Below, piece after piece: positions 55,201 through 63,761 of a stretch of 64,000 bases of DNA. Position 1 is the stretch's first letter. Each line of letters starts with the position of its first letter. The notes beneath the pieces are model-generated. The model saw only the letters and a list, made by a program, of their open reading frames with translations. It had not been told where the DNA came from and searched no databases. The stretch spans positions 1,860,001-1,924,000 of the forward strand of contig NZ_AP022596.1 in assembly GCF_010731895.1 (NCBI RefSeq). The letters run 5' to 3'. Position numbers and translations under genes: made by a program. The DNA comes from Mycolicibacterium helvum. Its GTDB lineage: Bacteria > Actinomycetota > Actinomycetes > Mycobacteriales > Mycobacteriaceae.

Positions 55201-56502
55201 GAGCAGGATCGCGACCGCACCAAGCGGTCTGTCCCACATCTCGATCAACCGGCTCATGGTCTGCAGGACTCGCCTGCCGAGTGTGTCGGCGGAGGTCGCG
55301 CCGAGCGCATTGTCGGTGACCTCCACCAACAGCGTCAGTTCGGCGCCGGTGCGGTGCGCGGCGATGGTCACCGGGAAGTGGGTCAGGCTCTCCATCGCGG
55401 CGGGCCGGAAGCCCACCTGTCCGGCCATGAACTCACCGCCGCCCACCACGTCCCCGGGGGGGAAGCTCTCGTAGACCAGCAGGGTGTCGAACATCTCGCC
55501 CACCCCGGCGAGAGTGCGCAGCTGGGAATGCGTCAGATAGCTGTGGTCACGGAGCTGGGCGGCTTCCCGCTGCAGGGTCGAACAGTGCTGGGCAACAGTC
55601 GCGTTCGGGTTCAGGCGCACCCGTAGCGGAATCGTGTTGATGAACAGCCCGACCATTGTCTCGACACCGGCCAGCTCCGGGGGACGCCCGGATACGGTGA
55701 CCCCGAACACCACGTCGTCGCGATCGGTCAGCCGGGACAGGATCAGCGCCCAGGCCATCTGCAGCAGCGTGTTGAGGGTGACACCACGGGATCGCGCCGC
55801 CGCGGCCAGCTGCTCGGTATCGACGCCGGGCAGCGTCAGCTCGGTGCGCTTGGGCGGTCCGACACCGTCGCCCCCGAGCGCCGGCGACAGCAGTGTCGGT
55901 CCCGGCATCCCCTCGAGGTGCCGGCGCCAGACGAGTTCGCCGACACCGGGGTCTCGGTCGGCGAGCCAGCCGATGTAGTCGCGATACAGCCGCGGCGGGG
56001 GCAGTATGTCGGGGTTGCCGCCGCCGCGGTACAGCGTGAGCATCTCGCCGATGAACACCGGTAGCGACCAGCCGTCGATCACGATGTGGTGGGCGGTGAC
56101 CACTAACCGCCAGCGCTGGTCGGGCAGCTCGATGAGCAGGAAGCGGATCAACGGGCCGTCGTGCAAGGTGAACCGTCTGCTGCGCTCGTGTTGTTCGAGT
56201 GCTGCGGCCTGATCGTCCTCCGCACGCACCTGCTGCCACGGCAGTTCCACTGCCGACGGCACGATCTGGACCGGCCGCGGCAGATCCTGATGCCAGAAGC
56301 TGGCGCGCAGATTCGGGTGGCGCACCAGCATGGCCGAAGCGCAGTCCCGCAGCAGGTCGACGTCGAGCGGGCCGAACACGTCTGCCGTCATCGCGATGAC
56401 GTACGGGTCCTCGGCGTCGGGTCCGATCAGCGTGGCGTGCGAGTACAGGCCCAACTGAAGCGGCGACAATGCCAGCACGTCGTCGATATCGGGAGTGGTC
56501 AC
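52201..56502 (-). CDS. mbtF: Nonribosomal peptide synthetase MbtF
   Basis: This 1433-residue synthetase has the order C-A-T-C-like. The first condensation domain has HHIVIDGWS at about 139. The adenylation domain has TSGTTGEPKG at about 587 and HNCYGPTETTVEAV at about 734. The carrier Ser lies in LGLDSIVALSL at about 968. The C-terminal half is condensation/epimerase-like but its HHxxxDG motif is altered (VVHVLAMDPASW at about 1145), as expected for a specialised terminal domain. MbtF adds the last lysine, which cyclises. GTG 56502 overlaps the mbtE stop (GTGA). The length is close to M. tuberculosis MbtF (1461). Confidence 0.85.
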   Translation of the reverse strand: MTTPDIDDVLALSPLQLGLYSHATLIGPDAEDPYVIAMTADVFGPLDVDLLRDCASAMLVRHPNLRASFWHQDLPRPVQIVPSAVELPWQQVRAEDDQAAALEQHERSRRFTLHDGPLIRFLLIELPDQRWRLVVTAHHIVIDGWSLPVFIGEMLTLYRGGGNPDILPPPRLYRDYIGWLADRDPGVGELVWRRHLEGMPGPTLLSPALGGDGVGPPKRTELTLPGVDTEQLAAAARSRGVTLNTLLQMAWALILSRLTDRDDVVFGVTVSGRPPELAGVETMVGLFINTIPLRVRLNPNATVAQHCSTLQREAAQLRDHSYLTHSQLRTLAGVGEMFDTLLVYESFPPGDVVGGGEFMAGQVGFRPAAMESLTHFPVTIAAHRTGAELTLLVEVTDNALGATSADTLGRRVLQTMSRLIEMWDRPLGAVAILLDGEARPINTPERHAAGSRVGVADRFAETAVAHSDSIALYWEGGQLSYGELHEQSDRLAGLLAESGVRGETAVAIQLPRCADYVVAMLGVLKAGGMYVPLEQSMPAGRVESILAQTGTAVVIDEDVMAAARTASRYSTPAAPGQAAYAVFTSGTTGEPKGVIGTHQAVLAYIDDHVERMLRPASERLGRPLRIGHAWSFAFDAAWQPLAGLLFGHAVHLIDETDRRDAEALVEIIDRHGIDMLDVTPSLFTNLRRAGLLDRGTLSVLALGGEAVGSVDWTDIRKACTHALLAAHNCYGPTETTVEAVVAAIADHEAPVIGYPTRSTGAVVLDSWLQPVPNGVVGELYLAGAQVTRGYLGRPAETATRFVAAPGGGRMYRTGDLVRRDRDGALAFVGRADAQIQVRGHRVEPGEIEAVLEEVAGVRHAHVAVHRQAAGHRLIAYVAGDVAVPELRSLLRNRLPRYMMPHRLVVVDAIPLTANGKVDEAALAAAATPDDTPELAGTPTEITLGEAVAELVGLTEVDIDADLLELGLDSIVALSLVQAARRHGLPLRARLVLECGTIRELAAAVDRDTAEELTAGPEPQGPIPALPAAHWLYEYGDPRRLAQIEAITLPADATADRLRLLLDGIAAGHEMFRSRLDLATMTFLPSDLQTIPLTEVQVCGELGDAVTEHAAVAVDRLDPERGYLAEARWLHQPGDAGVLLLVVHVLAMDPASWRIVLGELTANWSTSGAPAGTSKATGGVLELVGGERVSYRRWAHTLAQRVAELDTVEFWAEQLEGDDPMLGARRIRPEVDSFGDLAITVTVTETDITSALLRAQAPIQDVLAGACARMITRWRDQRGQGGAIPLVALETHGRTGADDTVGLLSAIYPLRIRPGQAIPEIAGLPTDYAALRYLRSDTAERLRGFRGPQVLLNYLGRLDLDAGSLLDRGLLANVPIMAEPNVAVRHELTLVVAVAGGKLVTQWRTLPDIFSDADVAALQSIWQEILQEWAEGLR

Positions 56503-59500
56503 GACGGATGTGCCTTCGACCACGACGATTTCAGCGCATGCAGATCGCTCGCCGACAGCCCCGACACACTCATCGCTTCGTGCCGCGTGTCCGCGCGATC
56601 GTCGACCTGGCCGGTCTGCGGCCGGTCATCGATCGCGCCGGCCAGTGACGCCACCGTCGGGTACTCGAAGATCATCCGGGGGTCGACGCTCAGACCGGCC
56701 GCCCGCATCCGCGCGGCCAGCTGCACCGACAGGATGCTGTCGCCACCGAGGGCGAAGAAGTCGTCGTCCCGGCCGATTCCGGCCACATCGAGCAACTGGC
56801 CCATGGCGGCCGCAACCGCGCGTTCGGTGTCAGTTCTGGCCGGCTCACTCGTCCCGGTGGTGTGTACCTCGGGTCGGGGCAGCCCGGGCCGGTTCAACTT
56901 TCCGGATTCGGTCAACGGCATCACGTCGAGCACCGAGATCGTCGATGGCGTCATGTAACCAGGTAGTGCCGCGGCCACCGACGCGCGGACCGCCGCGACG
57001 AACGCCGCCGGGTCGGCCACCGGCGCGTCCGGCACCACGTAGCCGGCCAAGCTGGCCCCGCCCGGTCCGTCCCAGGTGCGTGCGGCCGCGACGGCAACAC
57101 CGTCGACGGTCCTCAGCGCGGCTTCGACTTCGGCGAGTTCGACCCGGAATCCGCGGACCTTCACCTGGTGATCGGTGCGGCCGACGAATTCGAGTCGGCC
57201 ATCCTCGGTCCAACGGCCGCGGTCGCCACTGCGGTAGAAACGTGACCCCGGTTCGGCGGCATAGGGATTCGGGATGAACCGGGTTGCGGTCAGCCCCGGC
57301 TGCTTCCAGTAGCCGCGCGCAATCTGCTCGCCCGCGTAGTACAGCTCGCCGACGACGCCGACCGGCACCGGCTGCAGCGCATCGTCGAGCAGGTAGACCT
57401 GCGAACCCTCCATCGGCTTGCCGATCGTTGGCGTTGGCAGATCTAGCGGGCCACGGATCAGCGCGCCCGATGTCTCGGTGGCACCGATAGCGTTCAGCAG
57501 TTCGACGGTCGGGCTGTCACCCACGCACGCGACGAGCCGCTCCAGCAATGAAACGTTGACCGGTTCGCCACAGGTCACCAGCCGGCGCAGCGCCCGGACC
57601 GCATCCGGGGTGCTGTCGACGAGGGCCGACACCAGGCTGGCGACTCCGGTGACCTGAACCACCGAGTGCCGTTCGATCAGCCCGGCCAACGCCTCGGCGT
57701 CGCGGTGCTCGACGTCGTCGGCGACGATCAGCGTGGAACCGGCCACCAGCCCTGCCAGCGTCTCGATGCACCCCTCGAGGAAGGTCATCGGGGCTTGGGC
57801 CAGCCTGATGTCATCGCCGGGCACCGGGTAATGCTTCACCTGCCAGGTCAACCGCGTGCTCATCGCCCGGTGGGTACCCACCACACCCTTAGGCTTGCCG
57901 GTGGAGCCCGAGGTGAACATCAGGTACATCGGGTCGTCCGGGCGCGGCGGGGCAAGCGGCGCAACCGGATCGGTTGCGTCCAACTCGGCTCGAATCGCCG
58001 GATCGTCCATCGAGATCAGCGTCACGCCGTCGGCTGCGGGCATCGTCGCACCAGCTTCGGCGGTCACGACCACGACCTCCGGTGCGACATCGTCGAGCAT
58101 GAACTGCTTGCGCGCCAGCGGATAACTTGGATCCAGCGGGAAGAACCCGGCACCGGCCTTCATGATGCCGACCAACGCGACGACGAGGTCGATCCCGCGG
58201 CGCATCGACATCCCGACCAGGGAGCCCGGCCCGACACCGTGGCGCACGAGCAGGTGCGCGAAGCGATCCGAGCGATGATGCAGCGCAGGGTAATCCAGTG
58301 ACTGGTCGCCGCATCGCAACGCGACCCGGTCTGTGCCCCAGGCCCGGCCGGCCTCGAGCAGTTCCGGCACTGTCCTGGGCCGATCGGCGGGCGACGCGGC
58401 GCCTCGGCTCTGCGCGAGCACCTGATCCAGTTCGGCGGCTCCGAGCAGGTTGACATCGCGCAACGTGGTGTCGGGGTCGGTCGCGAACGCTTCGATGACC
58501 TGGTTCAGCCAGAACGCGAAGCGTTGCATCGTCGAAGAGCGGTAGAGCTCGGTGCGGTAGATGACGTGGCCGCGGTAGCCGTCGTCGCCGACGAAAAAGT
58601 TCACGCTCAGATCGGCGTGTGCCACATCGAATGTCGGCTCCAGCGCGGTGAACCTGGTCTCGCCGTCGGGTCCGGCCTCGAGCAGCTGATTCTCGGGCAG
58701 CTCTTCGCGAACGTGCACGACGACCCCGAACAGCGGGTTGCGTGACAGCGACCGCACCGGGTTGACCGCATCGACCACCCTGTCGAAGGGAAGGTCCTGG
58801 TTGGCGTAGGCGCCCAGTGCCATCTCACGGGCACGCAGCAGCGCTTCGCGCAGCGTCGGATTACCTGACAGATCGTTGCGCAGTACCAGGATGTTAACGA
58901 AAAAGCCGACCAGGCAGTCCAATTCGGTGTCGGTACGCCCGGCCACCGGGGTACCCAGCGGGATGTCTTTGCCGCCACCGGCTTTGCTCAGGACAACGGC
59001 GACCGCGGTCTGCAGGAGCATGAACTCGGTGATGCCCAGCTCGCGGCTGAGCGCGGTGAGCCGGTCCCGTACGGCGCGGTCGAATCGCAAGGGGATGGCC
59101 GCGCCGAACCCGCCCGCGATCGGCGGCCGGGGCAGATCCGGTCGCAGCCCGGTGTCCTCGGGCAGCCCGTCGAGCTGGCTAACCCAGTACTGCCGTTGAG
59201 CATCCATCAGTTCGTCATCAGAGAGCAGCTCGACCTGCCAGGCCGCGTAGTCGCGGTACTGGATGGGTAACGGCTGCCAGGACGGGCCTGTCCCCTCGCG
59301 CCGTGCGCGGTATGCGGTAAGCACGTCGGTGAACAACACACCAGCCGACCAGTGGTCGGCAGCGATGTGATGCACAACTATCGACAGCACGCACTCATCC
59401 GGCGTGCTCAACACCGCGACACGGATCGGCAACTCCAACTCGAGTTCGAAGCGGTGGGCCCGTTCGACCTCGAGTTGCGCTGTCAGCCAACCCCCGTCCG

Positions 59501-62500
59501 GTCCGACGAGGCGCCGCACCTCAATGGTGTCGGCATTCTGCACGACCTGATGAGGAATGCCGTCGATCTCGCGGTAGACGGTGCGCAGGATCTCATGGCG
59601 GCAAACCGCGTCGCCGACCGCGCCCGCCAGCGCGTCGATGTCGCACGGCCCGGTCAACCTGGCCGCGAAGGGAATGTTGTTTACCGGGCTGGGGCCGTCG
59701 ACGCGGTATTGGAACCAGCTGCGCAGCTGGGCAGCTGACAGCGGGGACTGCTCGGCATCGGCATTGCGGGCGACGAGCTGCGGCCGTGCCGAATTCCGCC
59801 GACCGTCACGCAGATCGTCGATCAAGGCCGCGAGTTCCCCGGGCGTGCCGTGTTCGAACACCTCGCGCACACTGACCTCGACCCCACAGGCCTCGCGGAC
59901 CGCCGCAACCAGTTTGGTCGCCAGCAGTGAGTGTCCGCCGAGACTGAAGAACGAGTCATCGCAGCCGACCTCGCCGGCTCCGAGCAATTCGGTGAACAGC
60001 GCGACGACGGCGTGTTCGGTCTCGGTCACTGGTGCGCGATAGTCGACGGCCGGTCCGATCTCGGGTTCGGGCAGTGCAGCCCGGTCCAGCTTCCCGTTGG
60101 CGGTTACCGGGATTTCGTCCACGACGACGTAGGCGGCCGGGATCATGTAGTCGGGCAGGGCGGCGGCGACGCGAGTCTTGATGCGGTCGACGTCGACGAT
60201 GTCACCGGCGACCGGTGTCACGTAGGCGACCAGGCTCTTCCCGAGATGCGGTAGCTCGGCAGCGATCACGACTGCGTTGCCGACGCCGGGATCCACACTG
60301 ATGGCAGCGGCCACCTCGCCGAGCTCGATGCGGAACCCACGAATCTTGACCTGCTCGTCCGCACGGCCGACGAACTCGAGGTCACCGTTGCGGTTGCGCC
60401 GGGCCAGGTCGCCGGTGCGGTAGAGCCGGCCACCCGGGTTGAACGGGTCGGCGACGAATCGTTCGGCCGTCAACACGGGGCGGTCATGGTAGCCGTGCGC
60501 CAGTTGGGTCCCACCGATGTAGATTTCACCGATCACGTCCACCGGCACGGGACGCAGCGCATCGTCGAGCAGATAGATCGTGGTGTTGATCTTCGGCCTG
60601 CCGATGGGCACGACGCCGGTGCCCTGCCTGCCCTCGACCTTGTAGCGCGAGGCGTTGATGATCGTCTCGGTGGGCCCGTAGAAGTTGTGCAACAGTGCGT
60701 CGAACGTGGCGTGGAACTTGTCGGCCAGCTCGCCGGGCAGGGCTTCGCCGCCGATCGGCACCCGGCGCAGTGTGCGCCACTGCTCCACTCCGGGCAGCGA
60801 CAGGAACAGTCCGAGCAGCGACGGTACGAAGTGCATCGACGTAATGGCTTCGCGCTGAAGCAGATCGGTCAGATAGCCGATATCGCGCAAGCCGTCGCTG
60901 CGCGGTATCACCAGGCGTGCCCCTTGGGCAAGAACCCCGAAGATCTCGCCGATCGACACGTCAAAGCTCGGCGACGCCACCTGTAGCAGCCGGTCGTCCG
61001 TGCTGATCTGATACTCCTGGGCGAACCACCGGAAATAATCGGCAACGGGCCGGTGCGGCACCGGAACACCCTTGGGCAGGCCGGTCGAGCCCGACGTGTA
61101 GATCAAGTAGGCGGTGTTGGCCGGTCCGAATGGCCGGGCCAGATCCGACGGCGCGAGGTCATCCAGCGGCAGACCCTCAGTTCCCGTGATCGGTTCGCGT
61201 ATCACCAGTTTGGGATCCGCGTCGGCGAGGATGTACTCGATTCGGTCGGCTGGATACTCGGGGTCGACAGGCAGATAGACCGCGCCCGCCTTCGCGATGC
61301 CCAGCGCGGTGACCACCAGCTCCGGCGATTTGTCCAACAGGACCGCGACCCGATCTTCGGCGCCGACACCCTGCGCGATCAGCCAGCGTGCGTGCTGGTT
61401 GGCTGTCTCGTTGATCTCGCGATAACTGTAGTGGCGACCTTCATAGACGACGGCTGTCGCATCCGGCTGCCGCGACGCGCGATCGGCGATCAGGTCGCCG
61501 AGTGTCATTGCCGGGCAGTCGAAGTCCTCGCCACGAGCCATCTGCTCGAGCCAGGCGGCATCGGTGTCATCGAGTAGGGCCAGGTCGGCCAGCACCCGAT
61601 CGGGTTGGGACAGCGCGTCGTCGAGCAGCACGGTGAAACTGTCGAGAAGTTGCCGGGCCAGGTGAGAGTCGAGCACCTCGGTCAGGTACTCGACCTCCAC
61701 CTCGATCTCGCCGCCGGTGAACTCCACCATGAAACCCAGCGGCAACTGGGCGAACTGGCCGCGGAACTCGGCCCGTCGGCAGTGCACGCCGGGCGGGTTG
61801 AAGCCGTCACCGTCGGACTCGCGCATGCCGAAGCCCACTCGCGCCATCCGCTCGACGCCATAGCGACGGTCCGGGTTGAGCTCGCGTACCACCCGATCGA
61901 GGTTGATCCGCTGGTGGGCGAATGCGCCGACCGCGGTGTCCCGTGCCGCTGTCACCAGTTCGTGAAAGGTGTGCCAGCGGTTGGGCCGCATGCGCAGCGC
62001 GATGGTGTTGCCGTAGTAGCCGATGACGTCATCTGAAGTGCGGTTGAGAACCGGTGCGGCGACCAGGAAGTCGTCGGCATGGGTGTAGCGGTGCAGCAGT
62101 GCCGAGAATGCGGCCAGCAGCACCATGTACGGCGTCGCGCCGGCCTCGTTCGCCAGTTTGGCCACCGCGTCGGCGGTGTCGGCGCTCAATCGCGTCGTGC
62201 ACCGGTCGGCTCGCCATGCCGACGGTACCGCCGATCCCTTGGGGCCGGGCAACTCCAGCGGTTCAGGTGGGTCGACGAGCAGCGCACGCCAGTACTCCAC
62301 GTCGGCGTCATCGGTACCCGATGGCGAGGCCGGGGCCTGCGCTGGCGGTTCGAGTATCTCGTCCTGGTAGGCACCAGTGAGGTCAGCAAAGAATACCCGC
62401 CACGAGGCGTCGTCCCAGGCGATGTGGTGGGCCGCCAGCAACAGCACGTGCTCGCTCCCGCCAACCTGGGCCAGGGTGATCCGCAGCGGCGCCTCGGCGC

Positions 62501-62930
62501 TGAGGTCGAACGGAGTGGTGAAGGCGCGCTGAGCGAGCACCTCCAGCCGCAAGCCGCGGGCCTGCGGGCTGAGCTCGCGCAGATCATGCTGGGCCCAACC
62601 GGGTTTGAGGTCCACCTGCACGCGTGTGCTGGGTTCTCCGTCGGGGCCGGTGTGGTACGTGGTCCGCAGTATCGGGTGACGGGCGGCGACGACGTCGACC
62701 GCGGCGTGCAGTCGGGCTGCGTCGAGTTCACCGATCAACCGATACGAGACAGCGACATTGAGCAGGGCGCCGGTGGGGTCGATGGACTGGACGAACCACA
62801 TGCGGCGCTGACCGTCGGTCATCGCCGCTGGATCGGGTGCGGCCGCTGGATCCGCCAGCAAGCCACGCTGGGCGAGCTTGTGGCGCAACAGCTCCAGGCG
62901 CTGCTGGTCGGCGGCAAGGGTGTCAGTCAT
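56499..62930 (-). CDS. mbtE: Two-module nonribosomal peptide synthetase, MbtE-like
   Basis: This 2143-residue protein is C-A-T-C-A-T. Approximate landmarks: C1 HHIAWDD 170; A1 TSGSTGLPKG 615 and SPSFDVSIG 657; carrier Ser GGHSLLA 1000; C2 HHIAADHWS 1189; A2 TSGSTGKPKG 1675; carrier Ser GGDSIL 2065. A1 looks normal. A2 lacks the canonical Asp of alpha-amino-acid domains: MTFLEGCIE replaces the FDASVWE-type block, putting Leu then Glu at the equivalent positions (about 1717). YGPTE is replaced by IGATE (about 1816). This suggests a non-alpha amino acid such as beta-alanine, or an inactive domain. At about 1680 residues, M. tuberculosis MbtE is shorter. ATG 62930 follows GGAGGAG. Confidence 0.75.
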   Translation of the reverse strand: MTDTLAADQQRLELLRHKLAQRGLLADPAAAPDPAAMTDGQRRMWFVQSIDPTGALLNVAVSYRLIGELDAARLHAAVDVVAARHPILRTTYHTGPDGEPSTRVQVDLKPGWAQHDLRELSPQARGLRLEVLAQRAFTTPFDLSAEAPLRITLAQVGGSEHVLLLAAHHIAWDDASWRVFFADLTGAYQDEILEPPAQAPASPSGTDDADVEYWRALLVDPPEPLELPGPKGSAVPSAWRADRCTTRLSADTADAVAKLANEAGATPYMVLLAAFSALLHRYTHADDFLVAAPVLNRTSDDVIGYYGNTIALRMRPNRWHTFHELVTAARDTAVGAFAHQRINLDRVVRELNPDRRYGVERMARVGFGMRESDGDGFNPPGVHCRRAEFRGQFAQLPLGFMVEFTGGEIEVEVEYLTEVLDSHLARQLLDSFTVLLDDALSQPDRVLADLALLDDTDAAWLEQMARGEDFDCPAMTLGDLIADRASRQPDATAVVYEGRHYSYREINETANQHARWLIAQGVGAEDRVAVLLDKSPELVVTALGIAKAGAVYLPVDPEYPADRIEYILADADPKLVIREPITGTEGLPLDDLAPSDLARPFGPANTAYLIYTSGSTGLPKGVPVPHRPVADYFRWFAQEYQISTDDRLLQVASPSFDVSIGEIFGVLAQGARLVIPRSDGLRDIGYLTDLLQREAITSMHFVPSLLGLFLSLPGVEQWRTLRRVPIGGEALPGELADKFHATFDALLHNFYGPTETIINASRYKVEGRQGTGVVPIGRPKINTTIYLLDDALRPVPVDVIGEIYIGGTQLAHGYHDRPVLTAERFVADPFNPGGRLYRTGDLARRNRNGDLEFVGRADEQVKIRGFRIELGEVAAAISVDPGVGNAVVIAAELPHLGKSLVAYVTPVAGDIVDVDRIKTRVAAALPDYMIPAAYVVVDEIPVTANGKLDRAALPEPEIGPAVDYRAPVTETEHAVVALFTELLGAGEVGCDDSFFSLGGHSLLATKLVAAVREACGVEVSVREVFEHGTPGELAALIDDLRDGRRNSARPQLVARNADAEQSPLSAAQLRSWFQYRVDGPSPVNNIPFAARLTGPCDIDALAGAVGDAVCRHEILRTVYREIDGIPHQVVQNADTIEVRRLVGPDGGWLTAQLEVERAHRFELELELPIRVAVLSTPDECVLSIVVHHIAADHWSAGVLFTDVLTAYRARREGTGPSWQPLPIQYRDYAAWQVELLSDDELMDAQRQYWVSQLDGLPEDTGLRPDLPRPPIAGGFGAAIPLRFDRAVRDRLTALSRELGITEFMLLQTAVAVVLSKAGGGKDIPLGTPVAGRTDTELDCLVGFFVNILVLRNDLSGNPTLREALLRAREMALGAYANQDLPFDRVVDAVNPVRSLSRNPLFGVVVHVREELPENQLLEAGPDGETRFTALEPTFDVAHADLSVNFFVGDDGYRGHVIYRTELYRSSTMQRFAFWLNQVIEAFATDPDTTLRDVNLLGAAELDQVLAQSRGAASPADRPRTVPELLEAGRAWGTDRVALRCGDQSLDYPALHHRSDRFAHLLVRHGVGPGSLVGMSMRRGIDLVVALVGIMKAGAGFFPLDPSYPLARKQFMLDDVAPEVVVVTAEAGATMPAADGVTLISMDDPAIRAELDATDPVAPLAPPRPDDPMYLMFTSGSTGKPKGVVGTHRAMSTRLTWQVKHYPVPGDDIRLAQAPMTFLEGCIETLAGLVAGSTLIVADDVEHRDAEALAGLIERHSVVQVTGVASLVSALVDSTPDAVRALRRLVTCGEPVNVSLLERLVACVGDSPTVELLNAIGATETSGALIRGPLDLPTPTIGKPMEGSQVYLLDDALQPVPVGVVGELYYAGEQIARGYWKQPGLTATRFIPNPYAAEPGSRFYRSGDRGRWTEDGRLEFVGRTDHQVKVRGFRVELAEVEAALRTVDGVAVAAARTWDGPGGASLAGYVVPDAPVADPAAFVAAVRASVAAALPGYMTPSTISVLDVMPLTESGKLNRPGLPRPEVHTTGTSEPARTDTERAVAAAMGQLLDVAGIGRDDDFFALGGDSILSVQLAARMRAAGLSVDPRMIFEYPTVASLAGAIDDRPQTGQVDDRADTRHEAMSVSGLSASDLHALKSSWSKAHPS

Positions 62931-62967
62931 GGGATCTCCTCCGGGGTGATCGTCGAGCGGGGCCGCG

Positions 62968-63600
62968 TCAGCCCGGCAGCCGCAGCGCTGCCCGCTCACC
63001 GGCGGTGGTGGGCGCCATAGCCACCTCAGCGGTGTCCATGCCGGCCACTTCGAGGTACAGCTCCGCGATCTCGTCCAGTCGCTCAGCGGGTTCGAGTTCG
63101 CGCAGGCGGTTGGCCGAGCCTGCGACGGTGCGGGTGGCAAAGATGTCGGCGACGCTGACGCCCGAGACGTCCAGCCGTTGCCGGATCCGCGCCACCACGG
63201 TGGTGGCCAGGGCGGAATCGCCACCCAGACTGAAGAAGTCATCGTCGGCTCCCACCCGGCTCACACCGACGTCAGCGGTGATGATCGAGGCCAGCACGGT
63301 ATCGAGCGCTTCAGCCAGCGCTGCCGCGGAGCGTCCCGTGCGGGGACGGCTCACCACCGGACCGTCATCGCTGATCCGACACTCGTCGCGATCGAGTTCG
63401 ATCGATGCGCGGGTGCCAATCGCCAGAGTCCAGGAACCGTCCCGCTCGTAGACCAGATAATCGGCGCCGACGCGCTCGGGAACGGCTGCGGCCAGCTGCG
63501 CAACGACGTCTGCCGGAACCACGCCGGGCGGTAGTTCTGTCCACCAGGCCGCTTCGATCGGCGAACGCGGTGCCGCGATCACATCCGTCACATCGGTCAT
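62968..63600 (-). CDS. Chimeric MbtI-N-terminus / peptidyl carrier protein
   Basis: This 210-residue protein has two halves. Residues about 15-92 (PPGVVPADVVAQLAAAV; DYLVYERDGSWTLAIGTRA; SIELDRDECRISDDG) closely resemble the first 110 residues of salicylate synthase MbtI as I remember it, but no catalytic part follows. Residues about 95-175 are a carrier domain with the phosphopantetheine Ser in DDDFFSLGGDSALATTVVAR (about 127). A C-terminal helix (IAELYLEVAGMD) and tail follow, as in MbtB-type ends. A deletion joining mbtI to the mbtB end would produce exactly this. A -10 box and IdeR box sit upstream; mbtE starts 37 bases after its stop. It could be a working loading module or a scar; without a synthetase partner, what loads it is unknown. 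Confidence 0.75.
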   Translation of the reverse strand: MTDVTDVIAAPRSPIEAAWWTELPPGVVPADVVAQLAAAVPERVGADYLVYERDGSWTLAIGTRASIELDRDECRISDDGPVVSRPRTGRSAAALAEALDTVLASIITADVGVSRVGADDDFFSLGGDSALATTVVARIRQRLDVSGVSVADIFATRTVAGSANRLRELEPAERLDEIAELYLEVAGMDTAEVAMAPTTAGERAALRLPG

Positions 63601-63604
63601 TCGT

Positions 63605-63623
63605 TGAGGGTAGCCTAACCTGT
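63605..63623. promoter_or_regulatory. IdeR box of the siderophore operon
   Basis: TGAGGGTAGCCTAACCTGT matches 14 of 19 consensus positions of the IdeR box. It overlaps the -10 element and lies immediately before the start codon at 63600, so bound IdeR would block RNA polymerase directly. Confidence 0.8.
63607..63612 (-). promoter_or_regulatory. Candidate -10 box (TACCCT) for the siderophore operon
   Basis: TACCCT on the minus strand is followed by six bases and the ATG at 63600. This predicts a leaderless transcript covering the chimeric gene, mbtE, mbtF, mbtG and mbtH. Confidence 0.5.
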
Positions 63624-63712
63624 GTTCCGGGTTGGGTCTCCGGGTGGCCTCCCGATAACCCCACGTCGGGACCGTGTGCGCCACCGGATGTAGCTCACCA
63701 CAGGAGCGATAT

Positions 63713-63731
63713 GAAGGTTAGGCTTCGCTGA
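63713..63731. promoter_or_regulatory. IdeR-like site before the glycosyltransferase gene
   Basis: GAAGGTTAGGCTTCGCTGA matches 13 of 19 positions. The left half (AGGTTAGGCT) is perfect and the right half is poor. The TAGGCT inside it can serve as -10 for a transcript starting near 63731. Confidence 0.55.
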
Positions 63732-63761
63732 TTTGTTCCGATTCCGGAGGGTGAGACCGCG

